DNA of 64,000 nt from Firmicutes bacterium AM55-24TS (GTDB lineage Bacteria; Bacillota; Clostridia; UBA1381): positions 97,131 through 161,130 of the forward strand of contig QTVU01000001.1 of the NCBI GenBank assembly GCA_003460745.1, given 5' to 3'. Position 1 is the first letter of the stretch. Every line of letters begins with the position of its first letter. The translations under genes and the position numbers were made by a program. Of the stretch, positions 50,870 through 60,524 are shown one piece after another. Under the pieces are notes generated by a model. The model worked only from the letters and a program-made list of their open reading frames with translations. It did no database searches and was not told the origin of the DNA.

Positions 50870-51340
50870 GTGCCAAGAAAAGGTTTTATAGCAAAAAGAG
50901 AAGTGCTACCTGATCCGATATACAATAACGTTGTTGTAACAAAGCTTATAAACAACATTATGCTTGACGGTAAAAAGGGTGTTGCTCAGAAAATAGTTTA
51001 TGATGCATTCAATATCGTAGCAGAAAAGACAGGTAAGGACGCACTTGAAGCATTCCAGGAAGCTATGGATAACATCATGCCGGTTCTTGAAGTAAAAGCA
51101 AGACGTGTGGGTGGTGCAACATACCAAGTTCCTATGGAAGTTCGTCCGGAAAGACGCCAAACATTGGGTCTAAGATGGCTTACTCGTTACTCAAGAGAAC
51201 GTAACGAAAAGACAATGAAGGAAAGACTTGCAAACGAAATCGTTGACGCTATCAACGGTACAGGCGGTTCAGTTAAGAAACGTGAAGATACTCACAAGAT
51301 GGCTGAAGCTAACAAGGCTTTCGCTCACTACAGATGGTAA
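50870..51340 (+). CDS. rpsG: 30S ribosomal protein S7
   Basis: The start is GTG 50870, preceded by GGAGGGAAG 8-15 nt upstream. The alternative ATG 50852 would place the ribosome site inside the gene. From GTG the protein is 156 residues, the normal length for S7. It starts [19 protein letters not shown] and contains [20 protein letters not shown] and [13 protein letters not shown], the classic S7 blocks. S7 nucleates assembly of the 30S head by binding 16S rRNA. Next genes are fusA and tuf. Confidence 0.98.
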   Translation: MPRKGFIAKREVLPDPIYNNVVVTKLINNIMLDGKKGVAQKIVYDAFNIVAEKTGKDALEAFQEAMDNIMPVLEVKARRVGGATYQVPMEVRPERRQTLGLRWLTRYSRERNEKTMKERLANEIVDAINGTGGSVKKREDTHKMAEANKAFAHYRW

Positions 51341-51395
51341 TTTGTTTTTTAAACAAATCGCTTAACTTTGAAATTTAACCCGAAAATCGCATATA

Positions 51396-51427
51396 ATAGG
51401 GGACAGGCACTTTTGCATTGCCCCTAT
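51396..51427 (+). promoter_or_regulatory. Hairpin in the fusA leader
   Basis: ATAGGGG (51396-51402) pairs with CCCCTAT (51421-51427), and an inner GGCA can pair with TGCC. It has no T-tract, so it is not a terminator. It may influence rpsG/fusA mRNA stability or translation. Confidence 0.4.
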
Positions 51428-51480
51428 GCGGATTTCGACAGATACACTATTTTTACCTTTGTTGAAAGGAGGAAATTATT

Positions 51481-53589
51481 TTGGGTAGACAATATTCACT
51501 TGAAAATACAAGAAATATCGGTATCATGGCTCATATCGATGCCGGTAAAACTACTACAACAGAAAGAATTCTGTACTACACAGGTATCAACCACAAAATC
51601 GGTGAAACACACGATGGCGGTGCTACTATGGACTGGATGGCTCAGGAACAAGAGCGTGGTATTACAATTACTTCAGCTGCTACAACATGTTTCTGGCAAC
51701 CAAAAGAAGGTCCTTTTAAGGGTATAAAGAACAGAATTAATATCATTGATACCCCTGGACACGTTGACTTTACAGTTGAAGTTCAAAGATCTCTAAGAGT
51801 TTTGGACGGTTCAGTAACAGTTATGTGTGCTAAGGGCGGTGTTGAGCCTCAGTCAGAAACTGTTTGGCGTCAAGCTGATGATTATAACGTACCTCGTATG
51901 ATTTTCGTTAATAAGATGGACATCATGGGTGCTGACTTCTATAATGTTGTAAACATGGTACACGAAAGACTAAACGCTAACGGTGTGCCAATCCAGCTTC
52001 CAATCGGTGCCGAAGATACTTTCGTAGGTATCATCGACCTTATGAACATGGACGCTGAAATTTATGATGATGAACTTGGAACAAAGTTCCATAAGGACGC
52101 TATTCCGGCTGATATGCAGGAAAAAGCTGAAGAATATCATCAGGCAATGGTTGAAGCAATCTGTGAAACAGATGAAGCTTTACTTGAAAAGTTCCTTAGC
52201 GATGAGGAAATTTCAGTTAACGAATTAAAGGCAGCTTTGAGAAAAGCTACTATCAATAATGAAATCGTTCCTATGCTTTGCGGAACAGCTTACAGAAACA
52301 AGGGTGTTCAAATGCTTCTTGACGCAGTTATTGAGTACATGCCTTCACCGGTAGATGTACCTGCTATCAAGGGTGTAAATCCTGATACAGACGAAGAGGA
52401 CGAAAGACCGTCATCAGACGACGCTCCGTTCGCTGCTCTTGCATTCAAGATTGCAACTGACCCATTCGTTGGTAAGATTTGTTTCTTCAGAGTATACTCA
52501 GGTACTCTTGAAAAGGGTTCATATGTATTGAACTCATGCAAGGGTAAGAGAGAAAGAATGGGTAGAATTCTACAAATGCACGCTAACCACAGAGAAGACC
52601 TTGATATAGTTTACTCAGGTGATATAGCTGCAGCTGTTGGTCTACAAAATACAACAACAGGTGAAACACTTTGTGATGAAAAGCACCCAATTATCCTTGA
52701 GTCTATGGACTTCCCTGAACCGGTTATCCGTGTTGCTATCGAGCCTAAGACTAAGGCAGGTCAAGAAAAGATGGGTATCGCTCTTGCAAAACTTGCAGAA
52801 GAAGACCCAACATTCAAGACTTACACAGATGAGGAAACAGGTCAAACAATCATCGCAGGTATGGGTGAACTTCACCTTGAAATTATCGTTGACAGACTTC
52901 TTCGTGAGTTTAAGGTTGAGGCTAACGTTGGTGAACCTCAGGTTTCTTACAGAGAGGCTATCAGAAAAGCAGTTAATATCGAACATAAATATGCTCGTCA
53001 ATCAGGTGGTAAAGGTCAGTACGGTCACGTACTTCTTAAACTTGAGCCGCTTGAAGAAGGTGCAGGTTATGAATTCGTTAATGCAATCGTCGGCGGTGCT
53101 ATTCCTAAGGAATATATCCCTGCTGTTGACGCAGGTATCCAAGGTGCTATGCAGTCTGGTGTACTTGCAGGTTACAACGTAGTTGACGTTAAGGCAACTC
53201 TATATGACGGTTCATACCATGAAGTCGACTCATCAGAAATGGCATTTAAGATTGCCGCTTCTATGGCGTTCAAGGAAGGTATGAAGAAGGCTGATCCTGT
53301 TATTAAGGAGCCTATCATGCTTGTTAATGTTATCGTTCCTGACGAATACCTTGGTTTCGTTATCGGTGACCTTTCATCAAGACGTGGTATGGTTAAACAG
53401 CAAGAATCACGCAGCGGCGGTGTTACTCAGGTAACAGCTGACGTGCCACTTGCAGAAATGTTTGGTTATGCTACAGTTCTTCGTTCAGGTACACAGGGAC
53501 GTGGACAGTACTCAATGGAACCTTCACACTACAGCGAAGTTCCGAAGTCTGTTCAAGAAAAGATTATGAACGAACGTGCAAAGAACTAA
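51481..53589 (+). CDS. fusA: Elongation factor G
   Basis: 702 residues, starting at TTG 51481; AAAGGAGG ends 8 nt upstream and no better start exists. The GTPase G1 motif [19 protein letters not shown], the G2/switch region ([12 protein letters not shown]), G3 (DTPGHVDF) and G4 (NKMD) are in place. Domains II-V follow, including the domain IV/V blocks [14 protein letters not shown] and [23 protein letters not shown] catalyses GTP-driven translocation on the ribosome and acts in recycling with RRF. The sequence is full-length. It lies between rpsG and tuf. Confidence 0.99.
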   Translation: MGRQYSLENTRNIGIMAHIDAGKTTTTERILYYTGINHKIGETHDGGATMDWMAQEQERGITITSAATTCFWQPKEGPFKGIKNRINIIDTPGHVDFTVEVQRSLRVLDGSVTVMCAKGGVEPQSETVWRQADDYNVPRMIFVNKMDIMGADFYNVVNMVHERLNANGVPIQLPIGAEDTFVGIIDLMNMDAEIYDDELGTKFHKDAIPADMQEKAEEYHQAMVEAICETDEALLEKFLSDEEISVNELKAALRKATINNEIVPMLCGTAYRNKGVQMLLDAVIEYMPSPVDVPAIKGVNPDTDEEDERPSSDDAPFAALAFKIATDPFVGKICFFRVYSGTLEKGSYVLNSCKGKRERMGRILQMHANHREDLDIVYSGDIAAAVGLQNTTTGETLCDEKHPIILESMDFPEPVIRVAIEPKTKAGQEKMGIALAKLAEEDPTFKTYTDEETGQTIIAGMGELHLEIIVDRLLREFKVEANVGEPQVSYREAIRKAVNIEHKYARQSGGKGQYGHVLLKLEPLEEGAGYEFVNAIVGGAIPKEYIPAVDAGIQGAMQSGVLAGYNVVDVKATLYDGSYHEVDSSEMAFKIAASMAFKEGMKKADPVIKEPIMLVNVIVPDEYLGFVIGDLSSRRGMVKQQESRSGGVTQVTADVPLAEMFGYATVLRSGTQGRGQYSMEPSHYSEVPKSVQEKIMNERAKN

Positions 53590-53605
53590 TTGAATTTTAT
53601 ACGGT

Positions 53606-53626
53606 AAGTAGGATTTTTTCCTACTT
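53606..53626 (+). other. Hairpin between fusA and tuf
   Basis: AAGTAGGA / TCCTACTT with a five-T loop, 17 nt after the fusA stop. Outer ACGG/CCGT bases may extend the stem. There is no run of T after the stem, so it would be a weak or partial terminator, or an mRNA 3'-end stabiliser ahead of the separate tuf promoter. Confidence 0.45.
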
Positions 53627-53671
53627 TCGCCGTTTGAATTTTAATAATTTATAAATTTATTGAAAAAATAC

Positions 53672-53700
53672 TTGATTTTTTCACCAAAAGATTGTACAAT
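53672..53700 (+). promoter_or_regulatory. Promoter of tuf
   Basis: TTGATT (53672-53677), 17-nt spacer, TACAAT (53695-53700), about 46 nt before the tuf start. It gives tuf its own transcription start in addition to read-through from fusA. Confidence 0.75.
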
Positions 53701-53745
53701 AAGTTTATTAATGTATATAAAATATTTTAAGGAGGAATTTCTACA

Positions 53746-54951
53746 ATGGCAAAAGAGAAATTTGAAAGAACTAAGCCGCATGTTAACATTGGTACTATCG
53801 GTCACGTTGACCATGGTAAGACAACTCTAACAGCTGCTATCACAAAGGTATTGGCTCTTAAGGGTCAGGCTCAATTCGAAGCTTACGACATGATCGATAA
53901 GGCTCCGGAAGAAAGAGAAAGAGGTATCACTATCTCAACAGCTCACGTTGAGTACGAAACAGACACACGTCACTATGCTCACGTTGACTGCCCAGGACAC
54001 GCTGACTACGTAAAGAACATGATCACAGGTGCTGCTCAGATGGACGGCGCTATCCTTGTTGTTTCAGCTGCTGACGGTCCAATGCCTCAGACAAGAGAAC
54101 ACATCCTTCTATCAAGACAGGTTGGCGTTCCTTATATCGTTGTATTCATGAACAAGGCTGACCAGGTTGACGATCCGGAACTTATGGAACTTGTTGAAAT
54201 GGAAATCAGAGAACTTCTTAACGAATATGACTTCCCTGGCGACGATACTCCAATCGTTTCAGGTTCAGCTCTTCAGGTACTTGAATGTGATTCAACAGAC
54301 CCTAACGCTCCTGAATACAAGTGTATTCTTGACCTTATGGACGAAGTTGACAGATATATCCCAACTCCTGAAAGAAAGTCAGACCTTCCATTCCTAATGC
54401 CTATCGAAGACATTTTCTCAATCACAGGCCGTGGTACAGTTGCTACAGGTAGAGTTGAAAGAGGTCAGCTAAACCTTAACGACGAAGTTGAAATCGTTGG
54501 TCTTACAGACGAAAAGAGAAAAGTTGTTGTTACAGGTATCGAAATGTTCAGAAAGCTTCTTGACTACGCTGAAGCCGGCGACAACATCGGTGCACTACTT
54601 CGTGGTGTTCAGAGAAACGAAATCGAAAGAGGTCAGGTTCTTTCTAAGCCTGGTACAATTCACCCACACACAAAGTTTAAGGGCGAAGTTTACGTACTAA
54701 CAAAGGACGAAGGTGGTCGTCATACACCATTCTTCAACAACTACAGACCTCAGTTCTATTTCAGAACAACTGACGTTACTGGCGTTATCACACTTCCAGA
54801 AGGCACAGAAATGTGTATGCCTGGCGATAACGTAAAGATGGAAGTTGAACTTATCACACCAATCGCTATCGAAAAGGGTCTACGTTTCGCTATCCGTGAA
54901 GGTGGTAGAACAGTAGGTTCAGGTGTCGTTTCTGAAATCGAAGAAGCGTAA
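53746..54951 (+). CDS. tuf: Elongation factor Tu
   Basis: 401 residues; AAGGAGG lies 10 nt before ATG 53746. The GTPase motifs [31 protein letters not shown] and NKAD are intact. The domain II/III signature blocks [31 protein letters not shown] and [17 protein letters not shown] are present. EF-Tu delivers aminoacyl-tRNA to the ribosomal A site. A slightly extended stretch near residues 180-195 ([16 protein letters not shown]) differs from the E. coli protein but is ordinary for the family. It is the last gene of the cluster. Confidence 0.99.
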   Translation: MAKEKFERTKPHVNIGTIGHVDHGKTTLTAAITKVLALKGQAQFEAYDMIDKAPEERERGITISTAHVEYETDTRHYAHVDCPGHADYVKNMITGAAQMDGAILVVSAADGPMPQTREHILLSRQVGVPYIVVFMNKADQVDDPELMELVEMEIRELLNEYDFPGDDTPIVSGSALQVLECDSTDPNAPEYKCILDLMDEVDRYIPTPERKSDLPFLMPIEDIFSITGRGTVATGRVERGQLNLNDEVEIVGLTDEKRKVVVTGIEMFRKLLDYAEAGDNIGALLRGVQRNEIERGQVLSKPGTIHPHTKFKGEVYVLTKDEGGRHTPFFNNYRPQFYFRTTDVTGVITLPEGTEMCMPGDNVKMEVELITPIAIEKGLRFAIREGGRTVGSGVVSEIEEA

Positions 54952-54971
54952 GCTTACTGATTTGATTATTC

Positions 54972-55003
54972 AAAAAGATGTTACTTCGGTAACATCTTTT
55001 TTT
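54972..55003 (+). terminator. Rho-independent terminator after tuf
   Basis: The stem AAAAAGATGTTAC / GTAACATCTTTTT has a TTCG tetraloop and continues into T7. Very strong, 20 nt past the tuf stop. Confidence 0.95.
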
Positions 55004-55088
55004 GTGTTCTTTTATTATTGATGTCAAGATAGGGGAGAGTATCTGTTTTACAGACTCATAGGATTTTAAAACAAGAGATTATATAAGA

Positions 55089-55175
55089 GCCACCCCTCAG
55101 TCGCAATGCGACAGCTCCCCTCAATGGGAGCCTTATGTATTGAGATAACATTTGTAGGGGCGACCATTAGTCGCA
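55089..55175. repeat. Double-hairpin palindromic repeat, copy 1
   Basis: Begins GCCACCCCTCAGTCGC. It contains hairpin 1 (GTCGCaatGCGAC) and hairpin 2 (GCTCCC...GGGAGC), then a tail with ATAACATTTGTAGGGGCGACC. It is a MITE- or REP-like intergenic element. Copy 2 lies 110 nt downstream with the same layout. Confidence 0.8.
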
Positions 55176-55198
55176 CTCTTTGTATATCACAATATAAA

Positions 55199-55285
55199 GC
55201 CACCCACCTGTCGTAATGCGACAGCTCCCCTCAATGGGAGCCTTATGTATTAAGATAACATTTGTAGAGGCGACCATTGGTCGAC
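55199..55285. repeat. Double-hairpin palindromic repeat, copy 2
   Basis: Same arrangement as copy 1, with a few substitutions (CCACCTGTCGTAATGCGACA) and the same tail ATAACATTTGTAGAGGCGACC. Confidence 0.8.
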
Positions 55286-55306
55286 AGCTTTATATATTTT
55301 ATAAGA

Positions 55307-55352
55307 GCACCCATCTGTCGTAATGCGACAGCTCCCCTCAAGGGGAGCCTTG
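55307..55352. repeat. Double-hairpin palindromic repeat, copy 3 (short)
   Basis: Contains the two hairpins (TGTCGTAATGCGACA and GCTCCCCTCAAGGGGAGC, the latter a perfect palindromic stem) but lacks the tail seen in copies 1 and 2. Confidence 0.78.
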
Positions 55353-55371
55353 TATGTTGTATTTTAACGTT

Positions 55372-55431
55372 TTATCAACATTAAATCGTACTAAAAAATA
55401 CTTTATCCACAATTTAAAGTTATTATCAACA
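55372..55431. promoter_or_regulatory. Cluster of DnaA-box-like sites
   Basis: TTATCCACA (55403-55411) is a consensus DnaA box, flanked by two one-mismatch copies TTATCAACA at 55372-55380 and 55423-55431, all in the same orientation within 60 bp of AT-rich sequence. Binding is inferred only. Confidence 0.35.
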
Positions 55432-55432
55432 C

Positions 55433-55465
55433 AAAAAAAGAACCGCATCAGACTAAGCGGTTCTT
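55433..55465 (-). terminator. Rho-independent terminator of the AbrB-family gene
   Basis: The stem AAGAACCGC / GCGGTTCTT (55438-55446 and 55457-55465) is followed on the minus strand by seven T. It lies just after the gene's stop. Confidence 0.9.
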
Positions 55466-55478
55466 ATTTTTGATATGA

Positions 55479-55730
55479 TTATTCAGCTACATAGCCGTTA
55501 ATCTTTTTAGCACACTCAGGGCAAATATTCTTACCGTTGAATTGGAATATATTCTTTGCATCGCCACAGAATATGCATGAAGGCTCATACTTCTTTAGGA
55601 TTATACAGTTATCTTCTGTATAAATTTCCATTGAATCCTTAATGTCGATTCCAAACTTTCTCCTTAGTTCTACCGGAATGACAATACGGCCAAGTTCATC
55701 AACCTTTCTAACGATTCCTACAGATTTCAT
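55479..55730 (-). CDS. AbrB/SpoVT-family transition regulator with Cys4 tail
   Basis: 83 residues. The N-terminal half is the swapped-hairpin DNA-binding domain (GIVRKVDELGRIVIPVELRR, FGIDIKDSMEIY). The C-terminal half has two CxxC pairs (CIFC and CPEC, residues ~53-75), suggesting a zinc ribbon. Such proteins are dimeric or tetrameric regulators of stationary-phase and sporulation genes; the target set is unknown here. The ribosome site AAGGAGG precedes ATG 55730. A consensus promoter lies upstream and a terminator downstream, so it is a single-gene unit. abrB-type genes near holB are a known Firmicute arrangement. A specific paralogue name is not justified. Confidence 0.92.
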   Translation of the reverse strand: MKSVGIVRKVDELGRIVIPVELRRKFGIDIKDSMEIYTEDNCIILKKYEPSCIFCGDAKNIFQFNGKNICPECAKKINGYVAE

Positions 55731-55774
55731 TAAAATTTTCCTCCTTATTTAATATTCTTTTAAACGGTAAATTT

Positions 55775-55803
55775 ATTATACCACATATGTAATAAATTGT
55801 CAA
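55775..55803 (-). promoter_or_regulatory. Consensus sigma-A promoter of the AbrB-family gene
   Basis: TTGACA (55803-55798), 17 nt, TATAAT (55780-55775) on the minus strand: a perfect consensus. Confidence 0.92.
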
Positions 55804-55854
55804 CAAAAACAGAAAAAATACTAACAAAAATAATTTTTATAGAAATACCGCGTT

Positions 55855-56829
55855 TTATGCGGATTTTAGCGACAGCCACAGCGAAATGGCTTTTAAACTC
55901 ACATATCGTGCCAACATATTTTTTGCTTTTATTACACGCTTTGACATATTCATCAAATAATCGGTATCATACTTAGCCGCAAGCTGTCTTAATGTATCTT
56001 TTTTATCAATATTAATAATCATATTCGGTGCTTGCGATTGCATAAGAATTATATCACGCAGATATGCAAGCCAAAAAACAAATATATTTTCAGCCTTATC
56101 CTTATTTTCATCAAGATACTTCTGCACAACGAATGCCGAACTTCTGTCTGTCGACAGTACCGAAAATAATTTTTTAAGTGAAGACGTTCTCACTGTTTCA
56201 AAGTTTTCATCATTTATAATATTGTCAGCTACTCCCGGCACACCTGCACAATACTTAATCAAAAACGGCAAACGTTCCTGTTCTTTGGGATATTTTTCGC
56301 TTATATAATTCTCCATAATCGCGTCAGACACAGACGGAAAATGTACAAGCGTAAAACGTGACAAAATTGTCTGCAATAGGGAAGTGGAGTTTTCTGTTAT
56401 CAAGATAAATACTGCGTATTCCGGCGGTTCTTCAAACGTTTTTAAAAACGTGTTTTGTGCCTCCTCGGTAAGCAAAGACGCATCCTCAAATATATAAACC
56501 TTATGCTTTGAATTAAACGGCTTTACAGCCACATCCTCCTCAAGTTTACGCATATCTTTTGCACCGATACTTTTTTTGTCGGCCTTCGGTCGAACATAAA
56601 TTATATCGGGGTTTGTGTCCGCTTTTGATTCTACGCAATTCTGACAACTTCCGCAAGGTGCGACACCTGTATTTTTGCACGTCAATGCCGCCGCAAAAAG
56701 TCTGGCGGAATTGAGTACACCCAAGCCTTTTTCACCCTCAAATATATACGCGTGTGAGCTTGCGCCGTTATGCACCGATTCTATTAAATTTTTCATCAAA
56801 TCCTCGTGAAACGTTTCGTATCCGTACAT
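55855..56829 (-). CDS. holB: DNA polymerase III delta-prime subunit
   Basis: 324 residues, the normal length. The AAA+ fold of clamp-loader subunits is visible: HAYIFEGEKGLGVLNSARLF stands where the P-loop would be but lacks the GKT/S lysine, as expected for a non-hydrolysing delta-prime. A four-cysteine zinc module follows (C-x8-C-x2-C-x2-C, ending CGSCQNC). Then come PDIIYVRP, KVYIFEDASLLTEEAQNTFL, KTFEEPPEYAVFILIT and the sensor region ILSRF. The protein is part of the complex that loads the beta clamp. It starts 10 nt after the coaBC stop, so the two are co-transcribed. Confidence 0.93.
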   Translation of the reverse strand: MYGYETFHEDLMKNLIESVHNGASSHAYIFEGEKGLGVLNSARLFAAALTCKNTGVAPCGSCQNCVESKADTNPDIIYVRPKADKKSIGAKDMRKLEEDVAVKPFNSKHKVYIFEDASLLTEEAQNTFLKTFEEPPEYAVFILITENSTSLLQTILSRFTLVHFPSVSDAIMENYISEKYPKEQERLPFLIKYCAGVPGVADNIINDENFETVRTSSLKKLFSVLSTDRSSAFVVQKYLDENKDKAENIFVFWLAYLRDIILMQSQAPNMIINIDKKDTLRQLAAKYDTDYLMNMSKRVIKAKNMLARYVSLKAISLWLSLKSA

Positions 56830-56839
56830 AATCTGCTTC

Positions 56840-58024
56840 CTATCTACTCAAAATGAAATCAAATATCTTTTCCGCAACTTCATCTTTTGTCATCTTTTCA
56901 AGCTGAACTTCATCATCTTTTGTTATAAGCGTCACGATATTTGTATTACCGCCAAAACCTGCACCGTCTTGTTTAAGATTATTTGCGACAATCATATCAC
57001 AATTTTTCTTTTCAAGTTTCTTTCTTGAATTTTCAAGCATATTTTCTGTTTCCATAGAGAAACCGCAGATAAATTGACCGTTTTTTCTTTCACCGAGAGT
57101 TTTTAATATATCGTCCGTACGTTCAAGCTCAATCGACATATCACCGTCCTGTTTTTTTACCTTTTCACTGCTTACGCTCTTAGGTCTGTAATCAGCCACT
57201 GCCGCCGCCTTAACAATTATATCCATACTGTCTGCACGTTCAATTACCGCGTCATACATATCTTTCGCACTCTGCACCTTAACCGTATTCACAAACACAG
57301 GCGGCTCACTGTCGCATTTACCCATAACAAGAGTCACGTCCGCACCTCTTAGCATTGCGTTCTTTGCAAGTGCAAAACCCATTTTTCCGCTCGAATGGTT
57401 TGTTATGAATCTCACAGGGTCTATAGCCTCTACAGTTGCACCGGCTGTAACAAGCACTTTTTTACCTGTCATATCTTTTTCAAATGCAATCTCTTTAACA
57501 ATGTATTCAAACAAAAGCTCTTCATCAGGCATTCTGCCGTCACCCATATCACCGTTTGCAAGCATACCGTGCGCCGGCTCAACTATTTCATAGCCGTAAT
57601 GCTTCAGCTTTTCAATGTTATCCTGCACAATAGGGTTATGGAACATATTATGATTCATAGCAGGTGAAACAATTTTCTTGCAAGGACAAGCCATAACAGT
57701 GGTTGTAAGCATATCGTCGGCGATACCGTTTGCAATCTTGCCGATTACATTTGCACTCGCCGGTGCTATCATAACCACGTCCGCTGCTTTTGCAAGTGCA
57801 ACGTGTTCAACGCTGAATTCAAAATTACGGTCAAATGTATCTATAAGGCATTTATGCTTTGTCAATGTTTCAAAAGTTATGGGATTTATAAAATTAGTTG
57901 CGTTCTGCGTCATAAGCACGTGTACTTCACAATGCTGTTTTACAAGCATTCTTGCAAGATTTGCGATTTTGTACGCCGCAATACTTCCCGTAACTCCAAG
58001 CACGACTGTTTTTCCTTTGAGCAT
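56840..58024 (-). CDS. coaBC: Bifunctional phosphopantothenoylcysteine decarboxylase / phosphopantothenate-cysteine ligase
   Basis: 394 residues. The N-terminal flavoprotein CoaC domain (1-~180) shows GVTGSIAAYKIANLARML, APASANVIGKIANGIADD and the PAMNHNMF motif. The C-terminal CoaB domain (~187-394) shows GKKVLVTAGATVEAIDPVRF, NHSSGKMGFALAKNA and KKQDG. The enzyme carries out two consecutive steps of coenzyme A synthesis from 4'-phosphopantothenate. GGAGG lies upstream of ATG 58024. It leads the coaBC-holB operon and is divergent from spmA. Confidence 0.97.
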   Translation of the reverse strand: MLKGKTVVLGVTGSIAAYKIANLARMLVKQHCEVHVLMTQNATNFINPITFETLTKHKCLIDTFDRNFEFSVEHVALAKAADVVMIAPASANVIGKIANGIADDMLTTTVMACPCKKIVSPAMNHNMFHNPIVQDNIEKLKHYGYEIVEPAHGMLANGDMGDGRMPDEELLFEYIVKEIAFEKDMTGKKVLVTAGATVEAIDPVRFITNHSSGKMGFALAKNAMLRGADVTLVMGKCDSEPPVFVNTVKVQSAKDMYDAVIERADSMDIIVKAAAVADYRPKSVSSEKVKKQDGDMSIELERTDDILKTLGERKNGQFICGFSMETENMLENSRKKLEKKNCDMIVANNLKQDGAGFGGNTNIVTLITKDDEVQLEKMTKDEVAEKIFDFILSR

Positions 58025-58064
58025 ACTAATCCTCCGTTCAAATTATATTTATATACATTCTTCT

Positions 58065-58073
58065 ATTATAGCA
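58065..58073 (-). promoter_or_regulatory. Extended -10 promoter of coaBC-holB
   Basis: TGCTATAAT on the minus strand (58073-58065). The -35 region is poor (TTTATT-like), so activity would rely on the TGn extension. Confidence 0.6.
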
Positions 58074-58124
58074 CAATTTTTCATATAAATAAATATCAAA
58101 TTCACAAGAAACGGAGGAAAGTAT

Positions 58125-58688
58125 ATGAATTATATTTGGTGCTTGATGATTATTGTGTCGATAGTTGTGTCAATTTTTAACGGCACTGTCGACCAAACTA
58201 TAAACGGTGCGTTTGAGGGTGCGAAAAGGGCCGTTTTTACGGTATTGTCATTTGCGGGAGTTATGTGCTTTTGGACGGGTATTATGAAAATTGCCGAAAA
58301 TGCGGGATTGTCACAGAAATTAGAGAAATTATTAAAACCTATAATAAACTTCCTGTTTCCCAATGCAGGTCAAAACGCAAAAAAATATATTGCCGTGAAT
58401 ATGAGTGCCAACATACTCGGAATGGGCAACGCCGCAACACCTATGGGTATAAAGGCGATGCAATGTCTTGACAAGGAAAACAACAATCCGCTTTACACAT
58501 CAAAAAATATGTGTATGCTTGTCGTTTTGAACACCACGTCCGTACAGCTTATACCCACAACAATAATCGCTCTGCGTGTTGCGTCAGGCTCTGCAAATCC
58601 GTTTTCGGTTATTCTGCCGATTTGGATTTCTTCATTCACCGCCGCATTTATTGCTTTAACACTGACAAAATTACTATATAAGGAGTAA
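58125..58688 (+). CDS. spmA: Spore maturation protein A
   Basis: 187 residues with several hydrophobic segments and the nucleoside-recognition (Gate) domain signature. Blocks include AFEGAKRAVFTVLSFAGVMC, WTGIMKIAENAGL, LGMGNAATPMGIKAM and LNTTSVQLIPTTIIALR. In B. subtilis SpmA and SpmB are needed for proper dehydration of the spore core. AACGGAGG precedes ATG 58125. spmB follows after 3 nt. Its presence indicates a sporulating lineage. Confidence 0.95.
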   Translation: MNYIWCLMIIVSIVVSIFNGTVDQTINGAFEGAKRAVFTVLSFAGVMCFWTGIMKIAENAGLSQKLEKLLKPIINFLFPNAGQNAKKYIAVNMSANILGMGNAATPMGIKAMQCLDKENNNPLYTSKNMCMLVVLNTTSVQLIPTTIIALRVASGSANPFSVILPIWISSFTAAFIALTLTKLLYKE

Positions 58689-58691
58689 AAT

Positions 58692-59195
58692 ATGATTTAT
58701 GTAATACCGCTCATAATTGCACTTGTTCTTATAACCGCAATGATAAAAAAACTTCCGTCATACGAACTTTTTATAGATGGGGCAGAGGACGGAATGAAAA
58801 TAGTATCAGGCATATTTCCGCCGCTTGTAGCGGTGCTTACCGCCGCATATATGCTCCGTGCGTCAGGCACGCTTGACCTTATAGTATCACTTCTTTCACC
58901 TATCACAAATTTAATTCCTGCCGAAGTTATGCCTTTGGCACTTATCCGTCCAATATCGGGCAGCGGTGCAACGGGCATACTTACCGAAATTTTAAACAAT
59001 TACGGTGCCGACAGCGAAGTCGGTCGAATTGCCTCCGTTATAATGGGCTCGACTGAAACAACTTTCTACTGTCTTTGCGTATATTTTGCGAAAACAAGGG
59101 TAAAACATAACTTGAAAGCTGTTCCTTTTGCGGCTGTCGGTGACATAGTTGGCATATTGACGGCGGCTATTTTGATTAAGTTGGTAAAATTTTAA
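58692..59195 (+). CDS. spmB: Spore maturation protein B
   Basis: 167 residues, membrane protein with the Gate-domain pattern. Segments include YELFIDGAEDGMKIVSGIFP, PLVAVLTAAYMLRASG, IRPISGSGATGILTEIL and IMGSTETTFYCLCVYF. It works with SpmA in spore core dehydration. The ribosome site AAGGAG overlaps the spmA end and the genes are coupled by 3-nt spacing. Confidence 0.95.
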   Translation: MIYVIPLIIALVLITAMIKKLPSYELFIDGAEDGMKIVSGIFPPLVAVLTAAYMLRASGTLDLIVSLLSPITNLIPAEVMPLALIRPISGSGATGILTEILNNYGADSEVGRIASVIMGSTETTFYCLCVYFAKTRVKHNLKAVPFAAVGDIVGILTAAILIKLVKF

Positions 59196-59213
59196 CGAAT
59201 TTTAATTATATAC

Positions 59214-59242
59214 TTGAAAAACAGATAATTTTTATATATAAT
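59214..59242 (+). promoter_or_regulatory. Promoter of the pgk glycolytic cluster
   Basis: TTGAAA (59214-59219), 17 nt, TATAAT (59237-59242), about 54 nt before the pgk start. Confidence 0.85.
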
Positions 59243-59295
59243 ATAATCAAGAAAAATCGGATAATTTTGTCCGCATAAAAAAGGAGAAATTGACT

Positions 59296-60480
59296 ATGTA
59301 CAACAAATTAACAGTTGAAGATGTTGACGTAAAAGGCAAAAAGGTTTTAGTACGTTGTGACTTTAACGTGCCGCTTGACGCTGACGGTAATATCACAGAC
59401 GAAAACCGTATTGTAGGTGCACTTCCTACAATTAAGTATCTTATAGATAACGGAGCAAGAGTTATTCTTTGCTCACATATGGGTAAACCAAAGGGTGAGC
59501 CTGTTCCATCACTTTCTCTTGCACCTGTTGCAAAGAGTCTTTCAGAAAAGCTTGGCAAAGAAGTTGTTTTTGCCGCTGACGATAACGTAGTAGGCGACAA
59601 CGCTAAAAAGGCTGTTGCAGAAATGAATGACGGTGATGTTGTTCTTCTTCAAAACACTCGTTACAGAAAAGAAGAAACAAAGAACGAAGAAGCTTTCTCA
59701 AAAGAACTTGCTTCACTTGCTGATTTGTTCGTAAATGACGCATTCGGTACAGCTCACAGAGCTCACTGCTCAAACGTAGGTGTATCTTCAATTCTTAAGC
59801 CGGCTGTTGCAGGTTACCTAATCGAAAAAGAAATCAACTTCCTCGGTAACGCAGTAAACAATCCTGTAAGACCGCTTGTAGCTATTCTTGGCGGAAGTAA
59901 GGTTTCTTCAAAGATTTCAGTTATTGAAAATCTTCTAAAGAAAGTAGACAAGCTAATCATCGGCGGCGGTATGGCTTACACATTCTTTGCGGCACAAGGC
60001 AAGACAACAGGTACATCACTTCTTGAGCCTGATTACATTGACTATGCTAAGAAAATGCTTGACGAAGCGGGCGATAAGCTACTTCTTCCTGTTGATACAG
60101 TAGTTGCAAAGGAATTTGCAAACGACGCTGAATCACAAGTTGTTGAAGGTGACATTCCTGACGGTTGGATGGGTCTTGACATCGGTCCTAAGACAATCGA
60201 ACTTTACAAGAATGCTCTTAAAGACGCAAAAACTGTTGTTTGGAACGGTCCTATGGGCGTATTTGAAATGCCAAACTTCGCAAAGGGTACAAATACAATA
60301 GCTCAGGCTCTTGCCGATCTTGACGCTACAACAATCATCGGCGGCGGTGACAGTGTTGCTGCTGTTAACCAAGCAGGTCTTGGCGATAAGATGAGCCACA
60401 TCTCAACAGGCGGCGGCGCATCAATGGAATTCCTTGAAGGTAAAGAACTTCCTGGTATCGCAGCTTTGACAGATAAATAA
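59296..60480 (+). CDS. pgk: Phosphoglycerate kinase
   Basis: 394 residues from ATG 59296, with AAGGAG 9 nt upstream. A TTG two codons earlier is in frame but too close to the ribosome site. Signature blocks: [91 protein letters not shown] and [14 protein letters not shown]. It converts 1,3-bisphosphoglycerate and ADP to 3-phosphoglycerate and ATP. It heads the cluster with tpiA and gpmI. No terminator follows directly, so read-through to the next genes is likely. Confidence 0.98.
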   Translation: MYNKLTVEDVDVKGKKVLVRCDFNVPLDADGNITDENRIVGALPTIKYLIDNGARVILCSHMGKPKGEPVPSLSLAPVAKSLSEKLGKEVVFAADDNVVGDNAKKAVAEMNDGDVVLLQNTRYRKEETKNEEAFSKELASLADLFVNDAFGTAHRAHCSNVGVSSILKPAVAGYLIEKEINFLGNAVNNPVRPLVAILGGSKVSSKISVIENLLKKVDKLIIGGGMAYTFFAAQGKTTGTSLLEPDYIDYAKKMLDEAGDKLLLPVDTVVAKEFANDAESQVVEGDIPDGWMGLDIGPKTIELYKNALKDAKTVVWNGPMGVFEMPNFAKGTNTIAQALADLDATTIIGGGDSVAAVNQAGLGDKMSHISTGGGASMEFLEGKELPGIAALTDK

Positions 60481-60524
60481 TTATTAGATAACGGACTATT
60501 TGTGGTGATATAATAGTTATCTTT

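Noticed and set aside
51342..51360. ATTTGTTT...AAACAAAT inverted repeat after rpsG as a terminator
   Set aside because: All-AT-rich stem with no T-tract after it, and fusA follows in the same operon; too weak to call.
58031..58117. Inverted repeat CCTCCGTT ... AACGGAGG between coaBC and spmA
   Set aside because: Each arm is simply the ribosome site of one of the two divergent genes; the 80-nt gap and lack of other symmetry argue against an operator or hairpin.
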